Assembly: GCF_041929235.1 (NCBI RefSeq)
Contig: NZ_JBHFNP010000045.1
Location: 30,307 to 94,306, forward strand
Source: Microseira sp041929235
GTDB lineage: Bacteria; Cyanobacteriota; Cyanobacteriia; Cyanobacteriales; Aerosakkonemataceae
Direction of reading: 5' to 3'
Length of the DNA: 64,000 bases
Shown: in pieces, positions 32,639-41,888 of the stretch
Layout: the number at the start of each line of letters is the position of its first letter
How positions within the stretch are numbered: position 1 is the first letter of the stretch
Notes under the pieces: model-generated
Seen by the model: only the letters and a program-made list of their open reading frames with translations
Told to the model about the DNA's origin: nothing
Databases searched by the model: none
Translations under genes and position numbers: made by a program

Positions 32639-34531
32639 CTAGTTTGGTTTAATTGGCAGAAAAACGTTAAATGTTGTGCGTCCTGGTTGGCTTTTAAATG
32701 CGATTGTTCCTCGATGCTTTTCCACGATTTTTTTAACGATATCTAGTCCCAATCCCGTGCCTTCTCCGGGGGGTTTAGTAGTAAAAAATGGTTCAAATAT
32801 TTGAAACTTAATCTCTTCTGGTATTCCCGGCCCGCTATCGGTAATCCCAATTTTAACCTGCTGCTCTACTAAAACGGCTTCCAGGATTAAAGTCCCTTGA
32901 TTATTCATCGCTTGTAAGGCATTTTGAATCAGATTGTTCCAAACTTGATGCAGTTCGTCGGGATAGCAAAGTAGCATCGGTAACTCGGAATAGTTCCGCA
33001 TCACTTCTACTCCCTTTTTGAGTTGACTTTGATAAAGCGTTAACACGGTTTCTATGCCGTCAATTATGTTAGCCAGCTTCATCACTCCTGAACGGTCGTA
33101 CCGCGCATAAGTTTTTAAGGCAAATACGACTTTTGAGGCTAGGTCTGTGGCAGTGTTGATGGTTTCAACGCCTCTTTGCACGCCTGAAAGTTTATAAGCA
33201 ATTTCTAAGATAAACTTGCTATTATGGTGTTTTAACAGAGGTAAAAACCTGTCGATTTCGCGATAAATCCTCATGTCTACCAGGCTATCGGCAATCGGAG
33301 AAGCATTATCAATTACTTCGGCTTCGAGTTGGCGAATTAATGCGCGCTTAAATTGACGCTCCTCTTTGGCAGACAAAATTAATTTTTCTTCGCTCGACCT
33401 GTGCAGGAGTTGCCAAAAATTCTCTGCTTGCTCTGGGGAAAGGGATTGAAATAGTGCGGGTAATTGTTCTAGGGTTTGACTTAAAAACTTAGTCATATTC
33501 CCCGCTGAGGAACGAATTGCACCCAGGGGGGTATTGATTTCGTGGGCAATCCCGGCAACGAGTTGTCCGAGGGCTGCCATTTTTTCTGATTGAATTAATT
33601 GGGATTGAGTCGCTTGCAGACTTGCGAGTGTTTGCGAGAGTTGCTCGATGGTTTGTTCGAGTCGATCCGATTGGGTTAATGTTGATTTCTCGGAAACGTT
33701 GAGCAACTGAGTCAAGGTCGCCACCTGGGATTTTAGCTGTTGAATCTCCCTAGTAGTATGCCCAGAAATGCTTTGGCTATTACCGCAAGCGGCGGATGGG
33801 GATGCGCCCTCGAAGACTGCACCGCCAACAAAGGGTAACAAGGCAGCTTTAACGTTGAGCGCTAGGGTACTGAACATTTCAGCGGTGCTGCGGGGAATTT
33901 GGACTTTTAAGAACATGATAATGGCAAATAAATTGCCCGAAGGTAATAAAGCACCAAACCCCAGTACCGACTTGATGCCAAACGGAATCACAAATGAGTC
34001 TTGGGCGGGGATGTAAGGGCTGTCCTTGGCATCCGGGAGGTAAAATACGTTAAATGTTTTTTGCTCGAACTCCAACAACAGATTTGGATCGGGTTCTACT
34101 ACCGTACTGATATTTAAGCCAAACTGCCGGATCAGTTGGGAGATCATCGGCGACTGTTCCACCAATTCTTCGGTTTTGAGCGGAATTGCTTTGTGTGCTG
34201 CGGATGCTTCCATCGAGTTCCATTGGGATTTTTCCCCTGCGGTCGCTAGCAGGGTTAAGCACTGCATCGTCGGCGAGGGAACTTCGTCTCCCAAGATGCT
34301 GCGCGCGTATTCGCGCCTATGGGCATCCAGTTCCCCATAAGCGTGCGTTTTGAAGCAACGAATCAAGGCACAGGATTTCTCACCCGTTTGTCGAGCGATT
34401 AAATGTTCGTAGAGATATTTGATAATTCTGTTGCTGGTTTGTTCCATGTTTGCCGCCCCCTCACCCATCTGGTGTAATGCCAGTCCGCATTCCACCATGT
34501 CTCTCAAGGTAAATTTTGTCAGATCGTACAT
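32639..34531 (-). CDS. Sensor histidine kinase, first gene of kinase-regulator-cyclase operon A
   Basis: A 630-residue soluble kinase. Residues 1-240 form an unassigned sensor module (MYDLTKFTLRDMVECGLALH; later GIKSVLGFGALLPSGNLFAI, GAF-like in character). A coiled coil around 265-320 leads to the H-box LVAGIAHEINTPLGAI. The H-box and ATPase are separated by a long helical insert (about 350-480), as in other cyanobacterial kinases with AGIAHEIN boxes. The ATPase has VWNNLIQNALQAMNNQG, ITDSGPGIPEEI and GEGTGLGLDIVKKIV. It transcribes into the response regulator 11 bases downstream. Its paralogue at 48321 has the same core but a receiver domain as its N-terminal input. Confidence 0.86.
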   Translation of the reverse strand: MYDLTKFTLRDMVECGLALHQMGEGAANMEQTSNRIIKYLYEHLIARQTGEKSCALIRCFKTHAYGELDAHRREYARSILGDEVPSPTMQCLTLLATAGEKSQWNSMEASAAHKAIPLKTEELVEQSPMISQLIRQFGLNISTVVEPDPNLLLEFEQKTFNVFYLPDAKDSPYIPAQDSFVIPFGIKSVLGFGALLPSGNLFAIIMFLKVQIPRSTAEMFSTLALNVKAALLPFVGGAVFEGASPSAACGNSQSISGHTTREIQQLKSQVATLTQLLNVSEKSTLTQSDRLEQTIEQLSQTLASLQATQSQLIQSEKMAALGQLVAGIAHEINTPLGAIRSSAGNMTKFLSQTLEQLPALFQSLSPEQAENFWQLLHRSSEEKLILSAKEERQFKRALIRQLEAEVIDNASPIADSLVDMRIYREIDRFLPLLKHHNSKFILEIAYKLSGVQRGVETINTATDLASKVVFALKTYARYDRSGVMKLANIIDGIETVLTLYQSQLKKGVEVMRNYSELPMLLCYPDELHQVWNNLIQNALQAMNNQGTLILEAVLVEQQVKIGITDSGPGIPEEIKFQIFEPFFTTKPPGEGTGLGLDIVKKIVEKHRGTIAFKSQPGRTTFNVFLPIKPN

Positions 34532-34693
34532 CTAAAAAACTCCTGGAAAAATAAAATCGCAGACGCGGCATCGCCATAGGGTGGAACGGGTGAGAGATTG
34601 GACGACCCGATTGGCAATTGGAAGGTAACAATTACTTTTAGTCATGGTGGTCGTCCGAGGGTTTCCGGAGATGGGGGAGAGACTGGAAATCAA

Positions 34694-34729
34694 TTTTCCG
34701 ACTTTTCCGACTTTTCCGACTTTTCCGAC
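34694..34729. repeat. Tandem 9-mer TTTTCCGAC x4
   Basis: Four perfect consecutive copies of TTTTCCGAC, followed by a degenerate fifth. Such an array is prone to copy-number change. Confidence 0.9.
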
Positions 34730-35028
34730 TTTTTCTACCTACGTTTGAGCATCCTAGCAACTAGACTAGAATCGATACCAACCTAGAGAGCAAGTCGATA
34801 CTGGTCGAATCTGCTATCTTTGACAGCAACTTGACGCGATCGCACCCTGCTAAAAAGGCGGGCAACTGCACCCGATAACCATGAGGACCCTCGGCAATTG
34901 CAAAAGCCATCTGAGATTGGTTATAGTATGCCCAAGGAGTTAAAAAGAATGTCGAGTTTGTCTGAATACTGACTACAAAAGGATTGGACTAGCGCGGATT
35001 TTCTCCTTACAAAGACCTCCGTTGAAAG

Positions 35029-35049
35029 CCCCCGTGTTTCAACCGGGGG
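35029..35049. other. Left-end hairpin of TnpB insertion
   Basis: CCCCCG / CGGGGG stem (35029-35034 and 35044-35049) about 70 bases before tnpB. A stem of the same composition closes the element at 36314-36334. IS200/IS605-group elements carry subterminal hairpins of this type rather than inverted repeats. Confidence 0.6.
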
Positions 35050-35119
35050 ATGAAAACGCACTGCGGGATCGATCCCGCCCGTATCTTACAGAGCTTGCAA
35101 GATACGCTAGAAAAATAGT

Positions 35120-36310
35120 ATGGCTGAACTAACACTGACACTAAAACTCCCTTTTTATCGGCTTAATGCGGTTAAGGCTGCTGAGTTTGAACGGCTAACT
35201 GCCGTCAATACCGAAGTGGCTAACGACTTGCTGAAAGTCGAGAAATCGGAGCGTAAGAAGCTGACCAGTGCAGCCTTTAAGCATATTGAGATTGGTTCTG
35301 CCTGGATTAACCAAAGGATTCGCAACACCAATGCGAAAACCAGGGTTAAGAAGTTCAAGCGGATGTGGCTTGAAACCAATAACCAAAACTACGAAATATC
35401 CAGGTCGGGGAATCTTTTTGCTGTGGCGTTTAACCTGCTTAGAGGCAGGAAAGGACGCATCCCTCTTGAAGTTCATCACGCTTCGCATATCGAAACCCTG
35501 GAGAAGGTGATTGCAGGGGAAGCCAAACTTGGCTCTATCAAGATCTGCAAGACCAAGAAAGGGATCTGGTATGCCCTGATTTCTGTATCGATGGAAGTTC
35601 CCGATGCAGGGCAGGTGAAAGGCTGGATTGGGGTGGATAGAGGGCAGAACAACATTGCAGTTGCAGCGTTGCCTGGAGGCTTTGGAAAGTTCTGGAAGGG
35701 GGGCAGGGTAAAAGCCCTGCGTCGTCGGTTCCAGAAACTTCGCAGGCAGCTTCAGGAGGCCAAAAAACTCAGGAAGGTGAAACAGCTTGAGACTCGTGAG
35801 CGTCGCATTATGAGGCAAATCAATCACGAAATCTCGAAGCAGTTGGTTCGGTTCGCTAAAGATTTTGGCTTGGGAATCCGGTTTGAGGACTTGTCGGGCA
35901 TCCGCCAAACCTCCAAGCAGCGGAAGAAAACCAAGTCTGATGCTGCTGAAAACCGTGACCATTGGGCGTACTATCAACAGGAGCAATTCACCCGCTATAA
36001 GGCGATTGGGGCAGGGGTTCCAGTTGAGTCTGTCCCTGCTGCTTATACCAGCAAATCGGATCACCGCAATGGGGTGATTGGCAAACGGGTGAAGCACTGG
36101 TTCACTGGGTTTGATGGGTATCGCTGCAACTCTGATTGGAATGCGAGTCAGGTCATCGGTGGGTGGCATGGATTTGCTTGTCCTTTGAATCTTCAGAAGG
36201 TTGTAGCTGCAATGGCTATGGTCGATTCAGGGGATGGGGTCGATGACAGTCCCTTAACTGGCGAGGAGTCTAAGACTGTGGCTAAAGCCACAGTCTTAGA
36301 CAACCGCTAG
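35120..36310 (+). CDS. tnpB: TnpB-like RNA-guided nuclease (IS605 OrfB), zinc finger degenerate
   Basis: A 396-residue protein. RuvC catalytic positions are all present: Asp173 in GVDRGQNNIAVA, Glu256 in IRFEDLSGI and Asp339 in SDWNASQVIG. The helical stretch RRRFQKLRRQLQEAKKL lies between the first two, as in TnpB. The usual two CxxC knuckles before the last Asp are absent: the region reads TSKSDHRNG then GYRCNSDWNAS, with one Cys. No tnpA transposase is adjacent, so the element depends on one elsewhere. TnpB cuts donor joints guided by an RNA from the element's right end, favouring retention. The hairpins on both sides define the insertion at about 35020-36340. Confidence 0.88.
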   Translation: MAELTLTLKLPFYRLNAVKAAEFERLTAVNTEVANDLLKVEKSERKKLTSAAFKHIEIGSAWINQRIRNTNAKTRVKKFKRMWLETNNQNYEISRSGNLFAVAFNLLRGRKGRIPLEVHHASHIETLEKVIAGEAKLGSIKICKTKKGIWYALISVSMEVPDAGQVKGWIGVDRGQNNIAVAALPGGFGKFWKGGRVKALRRRFQKLRRQLQEAKKLRKVKQLETRERRIMRQINHEISKQLVRFAKDFGLGIRFEDLSGIRQTSKQRKKTKSDAAENRDHWAYYQQEQFTRYKAIGAGVPVESVPAAYTSKSDHRNGVIGKRVKHWFTGFDGYRCNSDWNASQVIGGWHGFACPLNLQKVVAAMAMVDSGDGVDDSPLTGEESKTVAKATVLDNR

Positions 36311-36340
36311 AATCCCCCGTCATTCATGCGGGGGAGTGTC
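36150..36340 (+). ncRNA. Putative omega RNA (reRNA) of the TnpB element
   Basis: In IS605-type elements the guide scaffold overlaps the tnpB 3' end and runs to the right element boundary. Here the right end has the hairpin CCCCCG-TCATTCATG-CGGGGG (36314-36334) just past the stop codon, then GAGTGTC. The start is only a guess from family knowledge; the 3' guide would come from flanking DNA after about 36340. Confidence 0.5.
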
Positions 36341-36670
36341 AACAACCTTTTCTCAGGCCATATTGGCAAAAATTTTCGCCCGGTTTGAGGTACGGTATAA
36401 ATACGCTTGGGAAAGCGCACGAGGAACAGTAAATTTGGAGAACTGGCGAAGTCTGGCACTCCAAAGCCGCTGGTAAATAGCTTGAAGGGCACACATCAAC
36501 ACATCTGGCAATATATCTTCCGCTGCAAAAGTTTTTATGACAAGCTTGAGGCCGTCAACCGCTAAACTCTTCACCCACATAGATTCTGGCAGTGTTGTGG
36601 CCTCCAACTCCCTGTGGGGTGACCAACAGTATCCTAGAAAACAGGAGCTTATCAAGGGCGAGAGGTATTG
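36311..36670. other. Noncoding region between TnpB element and HD-domain gene
   Basis: After the element's right-end hairpin there is no recognised gene or repeat. Two minus-strand frames here (36307-36492 and 36353-36694) lack ribosome binding sites and family resemblance. The promoter of the HD-domain gene should lie here. Confidence 0.4.
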
Positions 36671-38101
36671 ATGGAGATCGAACAGGCGTATCAAAAATGC
36701 ACTGAGCGGCTAATGTGGGCGTGCGCTCTCTTACAGGCTAGTGTAGAGCCACAGGAACTGGCTCCGATAACGGATTTAATCGTTCAACCCATGACCGGGC
36801 CTTGGCGATTTTTTCACACCCCACAGCACATTTTCAAGGTCGGCGCGACAGAAGATGCGATTGAAGTCCTAGCCGCCTTGTTTCACGATCTGGTGTACGT
36901 GCAAGTCGATTGCAGCATTAATTTTCAACTGAGTTATTACATTACTCCTTATACGAAAGAAGTTAAAGGACAGCTGGTGATTCGCGAACCTTCCGACTTG
37001 CCTGCCGATCCAATGTTCGAGATGGTGGCATCGGTGTTTGGCTTTGTTCCGGGTCAAGTGCTGCAACCGTTCGCCGGACAAAACGAATTTTTGAGTGCGG
37101 TGATAGCTGTCAAAGTGCTGGAGCGATTTTTGCAGCCAGAGCATCTGATTCAAATTGTCGCCGGAATCGAAGCCACCATCCCTTTCCGGTCAAGCTCAGA
37201 GGATGGCTTAACGGTGAGCGATCGCCTGTTTCAACGCTTGCAAATAACCTGTGAGAAATTTAACCTCAACCTGAGCGAAGAAGAACTGTTTGAAGCTGTC
37301 AAAAAAGCCGTGCGCGTCAGCAACCGAGATGTCGCCAGTTTCGCCCATCCCAATCCTGCCCATTTTTTAGCGAATACTTGGAATTTATTACCCGAAACCA
37401 ATCACAATCTGATCAATTGTTCTTACACGGTGCGCGATTACCGCCTAGCCTTGGAGAAGATGGAAGGCTTTATGAATTTCCTGCGCCCAGAGGTAATTTT
37501 CCGTCAGTATAGAGGAGAACCGAGCGATCGCGCGTTCAAATTGTGGGATAGCACTGCTAGGAAAAACTTGGAAATTGCCAAGCTTTACTTGGGGAGCAAA
37601 CTCGTTGCGATCGCCTTCGTCGAAGCACTTTCTTCCAGTATTGGCCCGGACGTTCCCCTAGTAATCATGATGGGCAACATGCCCAATGGTAATTGTGATA
37701 GCCCGCGTTTGGAAAATTTTATTCCCGTTGTGGCGAACGCCTATCAACCCAAAAATGACCTGGAACGGGAAGTGATGAATTTATTAGAAAAGGGACGCGC
37801 TAAGAGTGCCAAGTACGATATGGAACACTCTCCCTTAGCGACGTTTATGGTTAAATCGATGGGATTTGAAGAAATGCGCTGTCAGTGCAGTCGCGCCAAA
37901 GCATTTTTCAAACAAGAACTAACTGCTATTGATTTTATTTCCGAGTTCGATCCTGCAGTCGCCAAAGTTCTAATCGACGGAGTTGTCAAGCTGTTTGAGA
38001 GTCACAAAAGTGCCATCAGCCGCATGTCGTGGGTCAAGAATCGCATTTTGTGGGAGAGTTGCGTCAATTCGTCTAATTCCGACTCATCAGCCAATAAGTA
38101 G
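36671..38101 (+). CDS. HD/phosphodiesterase-like metal hydrolase, copy 1
   Basis: A 476-residue soluble protein from ATG 36671 (a TTG three bases earlier is also in frame). The region RFFHTPQHIFKV...VLAALFHDLVYVQVD places His49, His53, His72 and Asp73 as in the HD superfamily; the spacing recalls the HNxxHAxDV and LAxxxHDxxH boxes of cyclic-nucleotide phosphodiesterases. A later conserved block, SFAHPNPAHFLANTWNLLPE, may add a metal or substrate site. The family itself I do not recognise. The last 29 bases overlap, tail to tail, the 3' end of a REC-cyclase gene. A paralogue at 41889 has the same arrangement. I infer a role in cyclic-nucleotide turnover. Confidence 0.65.
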   Translation: MEIEQAYQKCTERLMWACALLQASVEPQELAPITDLIVQPMTGPWRFFHTPQHIFKVGATEDAIEVLAALFHDLVYVQVDCSINFQLSYYITPYTKEVKGQLVIREPSDLPADPMFEMVASVFGFVPGQVLQPFAGQNEFLSAVIAVKVLERFLQPEHLIQIVAGIEATIPFRSSSEDGLTVSDRLFQRLQITCEKFNLNLSEEELFEAVKKAVRVSNRDVASFAHPNPAHFLANTWNLLPETNHNLINCSYTVRDYRLALEKMEGFMNFLRPEVIFRQYRGEPSDRAFKLWDSTARKNLEIAKLYLGSKLVAIAFVEALSSSIGPDVPLVIMMGNMPNGNCDSPRLENFIPVVANAYQPKNDLEREVMNLLEKGRAKSAKYDMEHSPLATFMVKSMGFEEMRCQCSRAKAFFKQELTAIDFISEFDPAVAKVLIDGVVKLFESHKSAISRMSWVKNRILWESCVNSSNSDSSANK

Positions 38102-39101
38102 TCATTTCCCCCTGACCTTTAACCGCGATCGCACCCCGTTTCTCTAACACATACTGATGCCGCAAGCGTTCGTAAGTAGCCATTGTTACTTGAATGCGTC
38201 CGGGTTCTCCCTGAGACTCCATGCGAGAAGCGAGATTGACAGCATTTCCCCACACATCATAAGCAAATTTTTGGGTGCCAATCACAGCGCCGACCACTGG
38301 CCCGCCGGTGTTGATACCGATCCGCAACGCCAGAGGTTCGCCATTGGGCCATGTGAAGCGCGCGATCGCTTGTTGCATATCCAGCGCCATTTCAGCGATC
38401 GCAAGGGCATGGTCTTCTCGCACCACGGGAATTCCCCCTGCCAAAAAATAAGAATCCCCAATCGTTCTAATTTTTTCCACTCCATGTTGTTGCGCTAGTG
38501 CATCAAAGGTAGAAAAAACCAAGTTCAACAGATCGACAACATCCCCAGGAGGCATGGCGCTGGACATGGGAGTAAAGCGGACAATATCGGAAAAAAGAAA
38601 CGTCGCCTGCTCAAATTGCATCGGCGTCGCCTTTTGTGTTTGTTTCAACTCTTCAACGATGGCTTGCGGCAAAATATTTAATAACAAATTCTCCGACTTT
38701 TGTTGCTCTTTTCTCAGGGCATTTTGCAAAGCTTGAATCTGCAATTGATTGGCAACGCGGGCTAAAACCTCTTCATCATGAAACGGCTTTGTGATATAAT
38801 CCACCCCACCGACATTGAAAGCTTTGACCTTATCCCAAACTTCATCAAGGGCGCTGATAAAAATTACGGGAATATGCTTAGTTTGGTCGTCGGATTTCAG
38901 ATGTTCGCACACCTCGTAGCCGTTCATATGCGGCATATTGATGTCGAGTAAAATCAAATCCGGCGGATCGGTTTTGACCGACATCAATGCCATCTGCCCG
39001 TTTCGCGCTTTACCAACTTCATACCCGCGATCGGTGAGGATCGTTGCCAACAGGCGGATATTGTCTGGTATATCATCAACGATGAGAATGTTTCCTAGCA
39101 T
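38073..39101 (-). CDS. REC-nucleotide cyclase response regulator
   Basis: A 342-residue protein. REC domain 1-120: ILIVDDIPDNIRLLATILTD, acceptor Asp in LILLDINMPHMNGYEVC, IPVIFISAL, and YITKPFHDEEVLARV. A coiled-coil linker leads to NILPQAIVEELKQ and the class III cyclase domain: ATFLFSDIVRFTPMS, EKIRTIGDSYFLAGG, RIGINTGGPVVGAVIG and YDVWGNAVNLASRMES. Both metal-binding Asp are present. The purine-selecting pair is Arg (in place of Lys) and Asp, so ATP is likely but less certain. Its 3' end overlaps the HD-like gene by 29 bases, so transcripts of the two would be complementary there. Confidence 0.85.
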   Translation of the reverse strand: MLGNILIVDDIPDNIRLLATILTDRGYEVGKARNGQMALMSVKTDPPDLILLDINMPHMNGYEVCEHLKSDDQTKHIPVIFISALDEVWDKVKAFNVGGVDYITKPFHDEEVLARVANQLQIQALQNALRKEQQKSENLLLNILPQAIVEELKQTQKATPMQFEQATFLFSDIVRFTPMSSAMPPGDVVDLLNLVFSTFDALAQQHGVEKIRTIGDSYFLAGGIPVVREDHALAIAEMALDMQQAIARFTWPNGEPLALRIGINTGGPVVGAVIGTQKFAYDVWGNAVNLASRMESQGEPGRIQVTMATYERLRHQYVLEKRGAIAVKGQGEMTTYWLMSRN

Positions 39102-39225
39102 TTTTCGATTTCAGATTTGAGATTTCAGATTTAGTAGGGTGATCTCTTCGATAGCATAACGCACCATCCCACCATATCAGCTCTGCTGGTGAAACCCACA
39201 AGGTAACCTGCAACAGATACGGCTG

Positions 39226-41199
39226 CTATGTTTTTAGAATTAACGCTGGTTGTTTAGCTGGAACGGCTTGGATTAAATCTATGATTTTGTCGAACAGAAA
39301 ATCATTAGCCCAATTAGTTAAGGTTTTGGCTAGAGGGGCGTGGGTTTTAGGAATTTGTTCGCATAGCTGGATAATATCGCGCTCGCGGCATTTGAGCGCT
39401 GCTTTATTGAGTTTTTCTACCCACTCAACGGGCATTTGGGATAAGTGAAAATCAAGCGATCGCTCAGAAGCATTTAATTCATCCTGAGTTGCCTCATCTT
39501 GCTCCTGAACTGCCGAATCTTCATAGAGATATTGCACCCCTAAACGTGCGGCAATTTTTTCCAAAAGTACCTCTTGGCGGAAAGGCTTGCTGATAACTTC
39601 ATCGCACCCCGCTGATAAAATAGCTTTTCGCTCTTCCTCAAACGCGCTGGCAGTTAAAGCAATAATAGTTGTTTCCTGACCTTTGAAATGGGCTTTAATC
39701 TGTTTGGTGGATTCATACCCATTCATCACCGGCATGTGCATATCCATAAAAATTAGGTGCGGCGAGAAACTCGACCACAGGTGAAACCCTTGTAGACCAT
39801 TTTCGGCTTCGCGGACAACAAAACCTAGGGATGTCAGCAATCTCACCAACAGCAAACGGCTTTCCCAGCTATCATCAACAACCAAAATGCGATATTGTGG
39901 CTGGTTCGGTGCTAAACCTATCACTTTGCGAGTTGCTTGAAGATGAGAAATGTCAGAGCTTTGAGTTAGCTTAACTAAGATATCAAAGCTAAAAATTGAC
40001 CCCTCACCCGGAGTACTTTTAACTTGAATTTCTCCCCCCATCATTTGCACGTATTTTTGGCTAATTGCTAAACCTAATCCCGTCCCTTGTCCCGATTTTC
40101 GACCTGTTTCTGTTTGGACAAAGGCAGCAAATAATTGCTCTATTTCTGCGGTAAACATGCCGAGTCCGGTGTCTTCTATTTCAAAGAATAATTGATAATT
40201 GTCTTTTTCATTACCCTCGTTCCCTGGCTCCGCCTGGGAATGCAATGACCGATTACCCATTACCCGCAAAGTCACGCTGCCTTTTTCGGTAAACTTGATG
40301 GCATTTCCTACCAGGTTAATCAAGACTTGACGTAACTTCCGCTCGTCGGTTTGCACGTATTGAGGTACGTCTGATGCCCGTTCAAAAATTAGCTGTAAGT
40401 TTTTGGATGAGGCTTTCAGTTGCAGCATCTCGTGCAGATTATCCAGCAAGCGGTACAAGTCAAAGCTCCTCTGGTAAAATGTAGTTCGGCAAGCCTCTAT
40501 TTTGGACATTTCCAGAACATCGTTGATTAATTCCAGCAGATGCTCGCCAGCGCTGTTAATAATACCCAAATATTGCTGCTGTTCTGCCGATAAAGATGAG
40601 CTGCGTTTCATCACTTGGCTAAACCCGAGAATGGCATTGAGAGGCGTCCGCAGTTCGTGACTCATGTTGGCTAAAAATTCACTTTTAGCTCGGTTAGCTG
40701 CATCAGCAGATTCTTTTGCCAGGGCAAATAGCTGGGATTTAGCCAGTAGCAAAACTTGCATATCCAGTAACCGCCATTGGCTATTTTCCCCGGCAATAAC
40801 TATCGGTTCGTAGGCTAGGGATGGGGGACGCTGCAAGGCGATTTCAACTGCTTTGTCGATGGGGCAATCTGCGAGCAACACCAGGCACTTTGCCAGGCGG
40901 ATTTCTACATCTGGAATCGCCTTAAATTCTTCGCCCATCATGTTCAACATCACCTCGATCGGGCGTTTGAGGAAAAGCTCTGACCCATAGGGACGACTGA
41001 GCCATTCAAAAAATCTTGCCCTCGAGATCATGCCTACTATTTTATTATTATTGGCAGTAATCATTATCCCTGGTAATTCTGGCTGCCGCTGGAGTGCTTT
41101 TGCTACCACTTGCCCAACGGTTTTTAAGTCTACTTTACACTCATGGCTGGGAAGATCTGCCAGAGTTGAATTCAACGTAAGATTATCTAGTTTTTCCAC
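39226..41199 (-). CDS. Hybrid histidine kinase with CBS-like N-terminal input
   Basis: A 657-residue soluble protein. The first 160 residues (TVGQVVAKALQRQPELPGIM, then NNNKIVGMISRARFFEWLSR) look like a degenerate CBS-type module. Kinase: H-box FLANMSHELRTPLNAILG, N-box QVLINLVGNAIKFTEKG, G1 EIEDTGLGMF, G2 GQGTGLGLAISQKYV. A receiver domain (about 465-585) follows: YRILVVDDSWESRLLLVRLL, acceptor Asp in LIFMDMHMPVMNGYES, TIIALTASAF, ISKPF. The last 80 residues are helical, in the place of an Hpt domain but without a clear HxxKG motif. A palindrome at 40218-40242 is read in frame as SLHSQAEPGNEGN, just before G1. Confidence 0.85.
   Translation of the reverse strand: MEKLDNLTLNSTLADLPSHECKVDLKTVGQVVAKALQRQPELPGIMITANNNKIVGMISRARFFEWLSRPYGSELFLKRPIEVMLNMMGEEFKAIPDVEIRLAKCLVLLADCPIDKAVEIALQRPPSLAYEPIVIAGENSQWRLLDMQVLLLAKSQLFALAKESADAANRAKSEFLANMSHELRTPLNAILGFSQVMKRSSSLSAEQQQYLGIINSAGEHLLELINDVLEMSKIEACRTTFYQRSFDLYRLLDNLHEMLQLKASSKNLQLIFERASDVPQYVQTDERKLRQVLINLVGNAIKFTEKGSVTLRVMGNRSLHSQAEPGNEGNEKDNYQLFFEIEDTGLGMFTAEIEQLFAAFVQTETGRKSGQGTGLGLAISQKYVQMMGGEIQVKSTPGEGSIFSFDILVKLTQSSDISHLQATRKVIGLAPNQPQYRILVVDDSWESRLLLVRLLTSLGFVVREAENGLQGFHLWSSFSPHLIFMDMHMPVMNGYESTKQIKAHFKGQETTIIALTASAFEEERKAILSAGCDEVISKPFRQEVLLEKIAARLGVQYLYEDSAVQEQDEATQDELNASERSLDFHLSQMPVEWVEKLNKAALKCRERDIIQLCEQIPKTHAPLAKTLTNWANDFLFDKIIDLIQAVPAKQPALILKT
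40218..40242. repeat. Palindromic repeat inside hybrid kinase gene
   Basis: CGTTCCCTGGC-TCC-GCCTGGGAATG: the same family as 3447-3475 and 16161-16185 with a changed loop. It encodes SQAEPGNEG in the ATPase domain, in a strand-connecting loop ahead of the G1 box. Confidence 0.8.
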
Positions 41200-41888
41200 G
41201 ATCGCTATTCACACTTTTTGGCTAGGGTGTACTCAACATTTTTTGGTTGATGCGTTTCCCTGACCTGAGAATCAGTAATAATACTTCAGTATTATTACTG
41301 ATGCCGTATCTGTTGTTTGGAAGCATTCCTTCTATCATAATTCACTCTCAAAGGAATTTCTAGGTTTGGTATATAATACGCCTAAAGTTAAAATATATAA
41401 GTTTTTGTTAACGATTAGTTAATTTATACTTAACAATAGCATTAACAAATTTTAACGATGAATTGAGGCGGCAAAGGAGAAAATAAAGTTAGGATACTTA
41501 TACTTGACGCGGTCAAAGAAAGTGCTAATGGCTAATTGCTAATGGCGAGCTTGATATATCTGCTAGTCTTGTCTTCGCAAGCGAACTGTCAGGAAAGTGT
41601 GCGTGCGAACGGCTAAATGGGATATTAACTGCTGACCTAGCTGCGTGAGAGTGAGGGGGAAAAGATAAATCAACTTTCCCCATGCAGGAAATACCATTTT
41701 CCGTAGATAAAGCTACATAACCGTTGATTCGGCTCGCTTTCACCCTAGGATATGTAGAATAACTGAGGGAAATAGGTCTAAATATAAGTTAAATACAAGT
41801 TAAGCGGCTAACCGCTTACATATATATGAACTTTGTGGTGTATCTGACGAAAACGAGATGGGGAGCGAGTAAAGTGCGAGAGAGTTTG
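41200..41888. other. Noncoding region with perfect palindrome and heptamer patch
   Basis: It holds a perfect palindrome at 41271-41302, an AT-rich stretch at 41330-41450 with repeated TTAAC words, and a heptamer-type patch at 41523-41547. The region carries the promoters of two divergent genes (hybrid kinase and HD-domain copy 2). No ORF was accepted. Confidence 0.5.
41271..41302. promoter_or_regulatory. Perfect 15-bp-arm palindrome (operator or hairpin)
   Basis: ATCAGTAATAATACT and its exact inverse complement AGTATTATTACTGAT, two bases apart. It stands 72 bases upstream of the hybrid kinase start. It is AT-rich, unlike the GC-rich dispersed palindromes in this window, and appears only once. 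It could be a regulator binding site or a leader hairpin. Confidence 0.5.

Larger units (their letters stand above)
34532..35119. other. Noncoding region upstream of kinase operon A and TnpB
   Basis: It contains the promoter side of the kinase operon, a 9-bp minisatellite at 34694-34729 and, from about 35020, the left end of the TnpB element. A short plus-strand frame at 34598-34786 simply translates the minisatellite and was not accepted. Confidence 0.5.

Noticed and set aside
34598..34786. 62-aa frame with FSDFSDFSDFSDF
   Set aside because: It is only a translation of the TTTTCCGAC minisatellite.
35195..36169. 324-aa minus-strand frame antisense to tnpB
   Set aside because: It is the shadow frame of a GC-biased gene; the plus-strand product is clearly TnpB.
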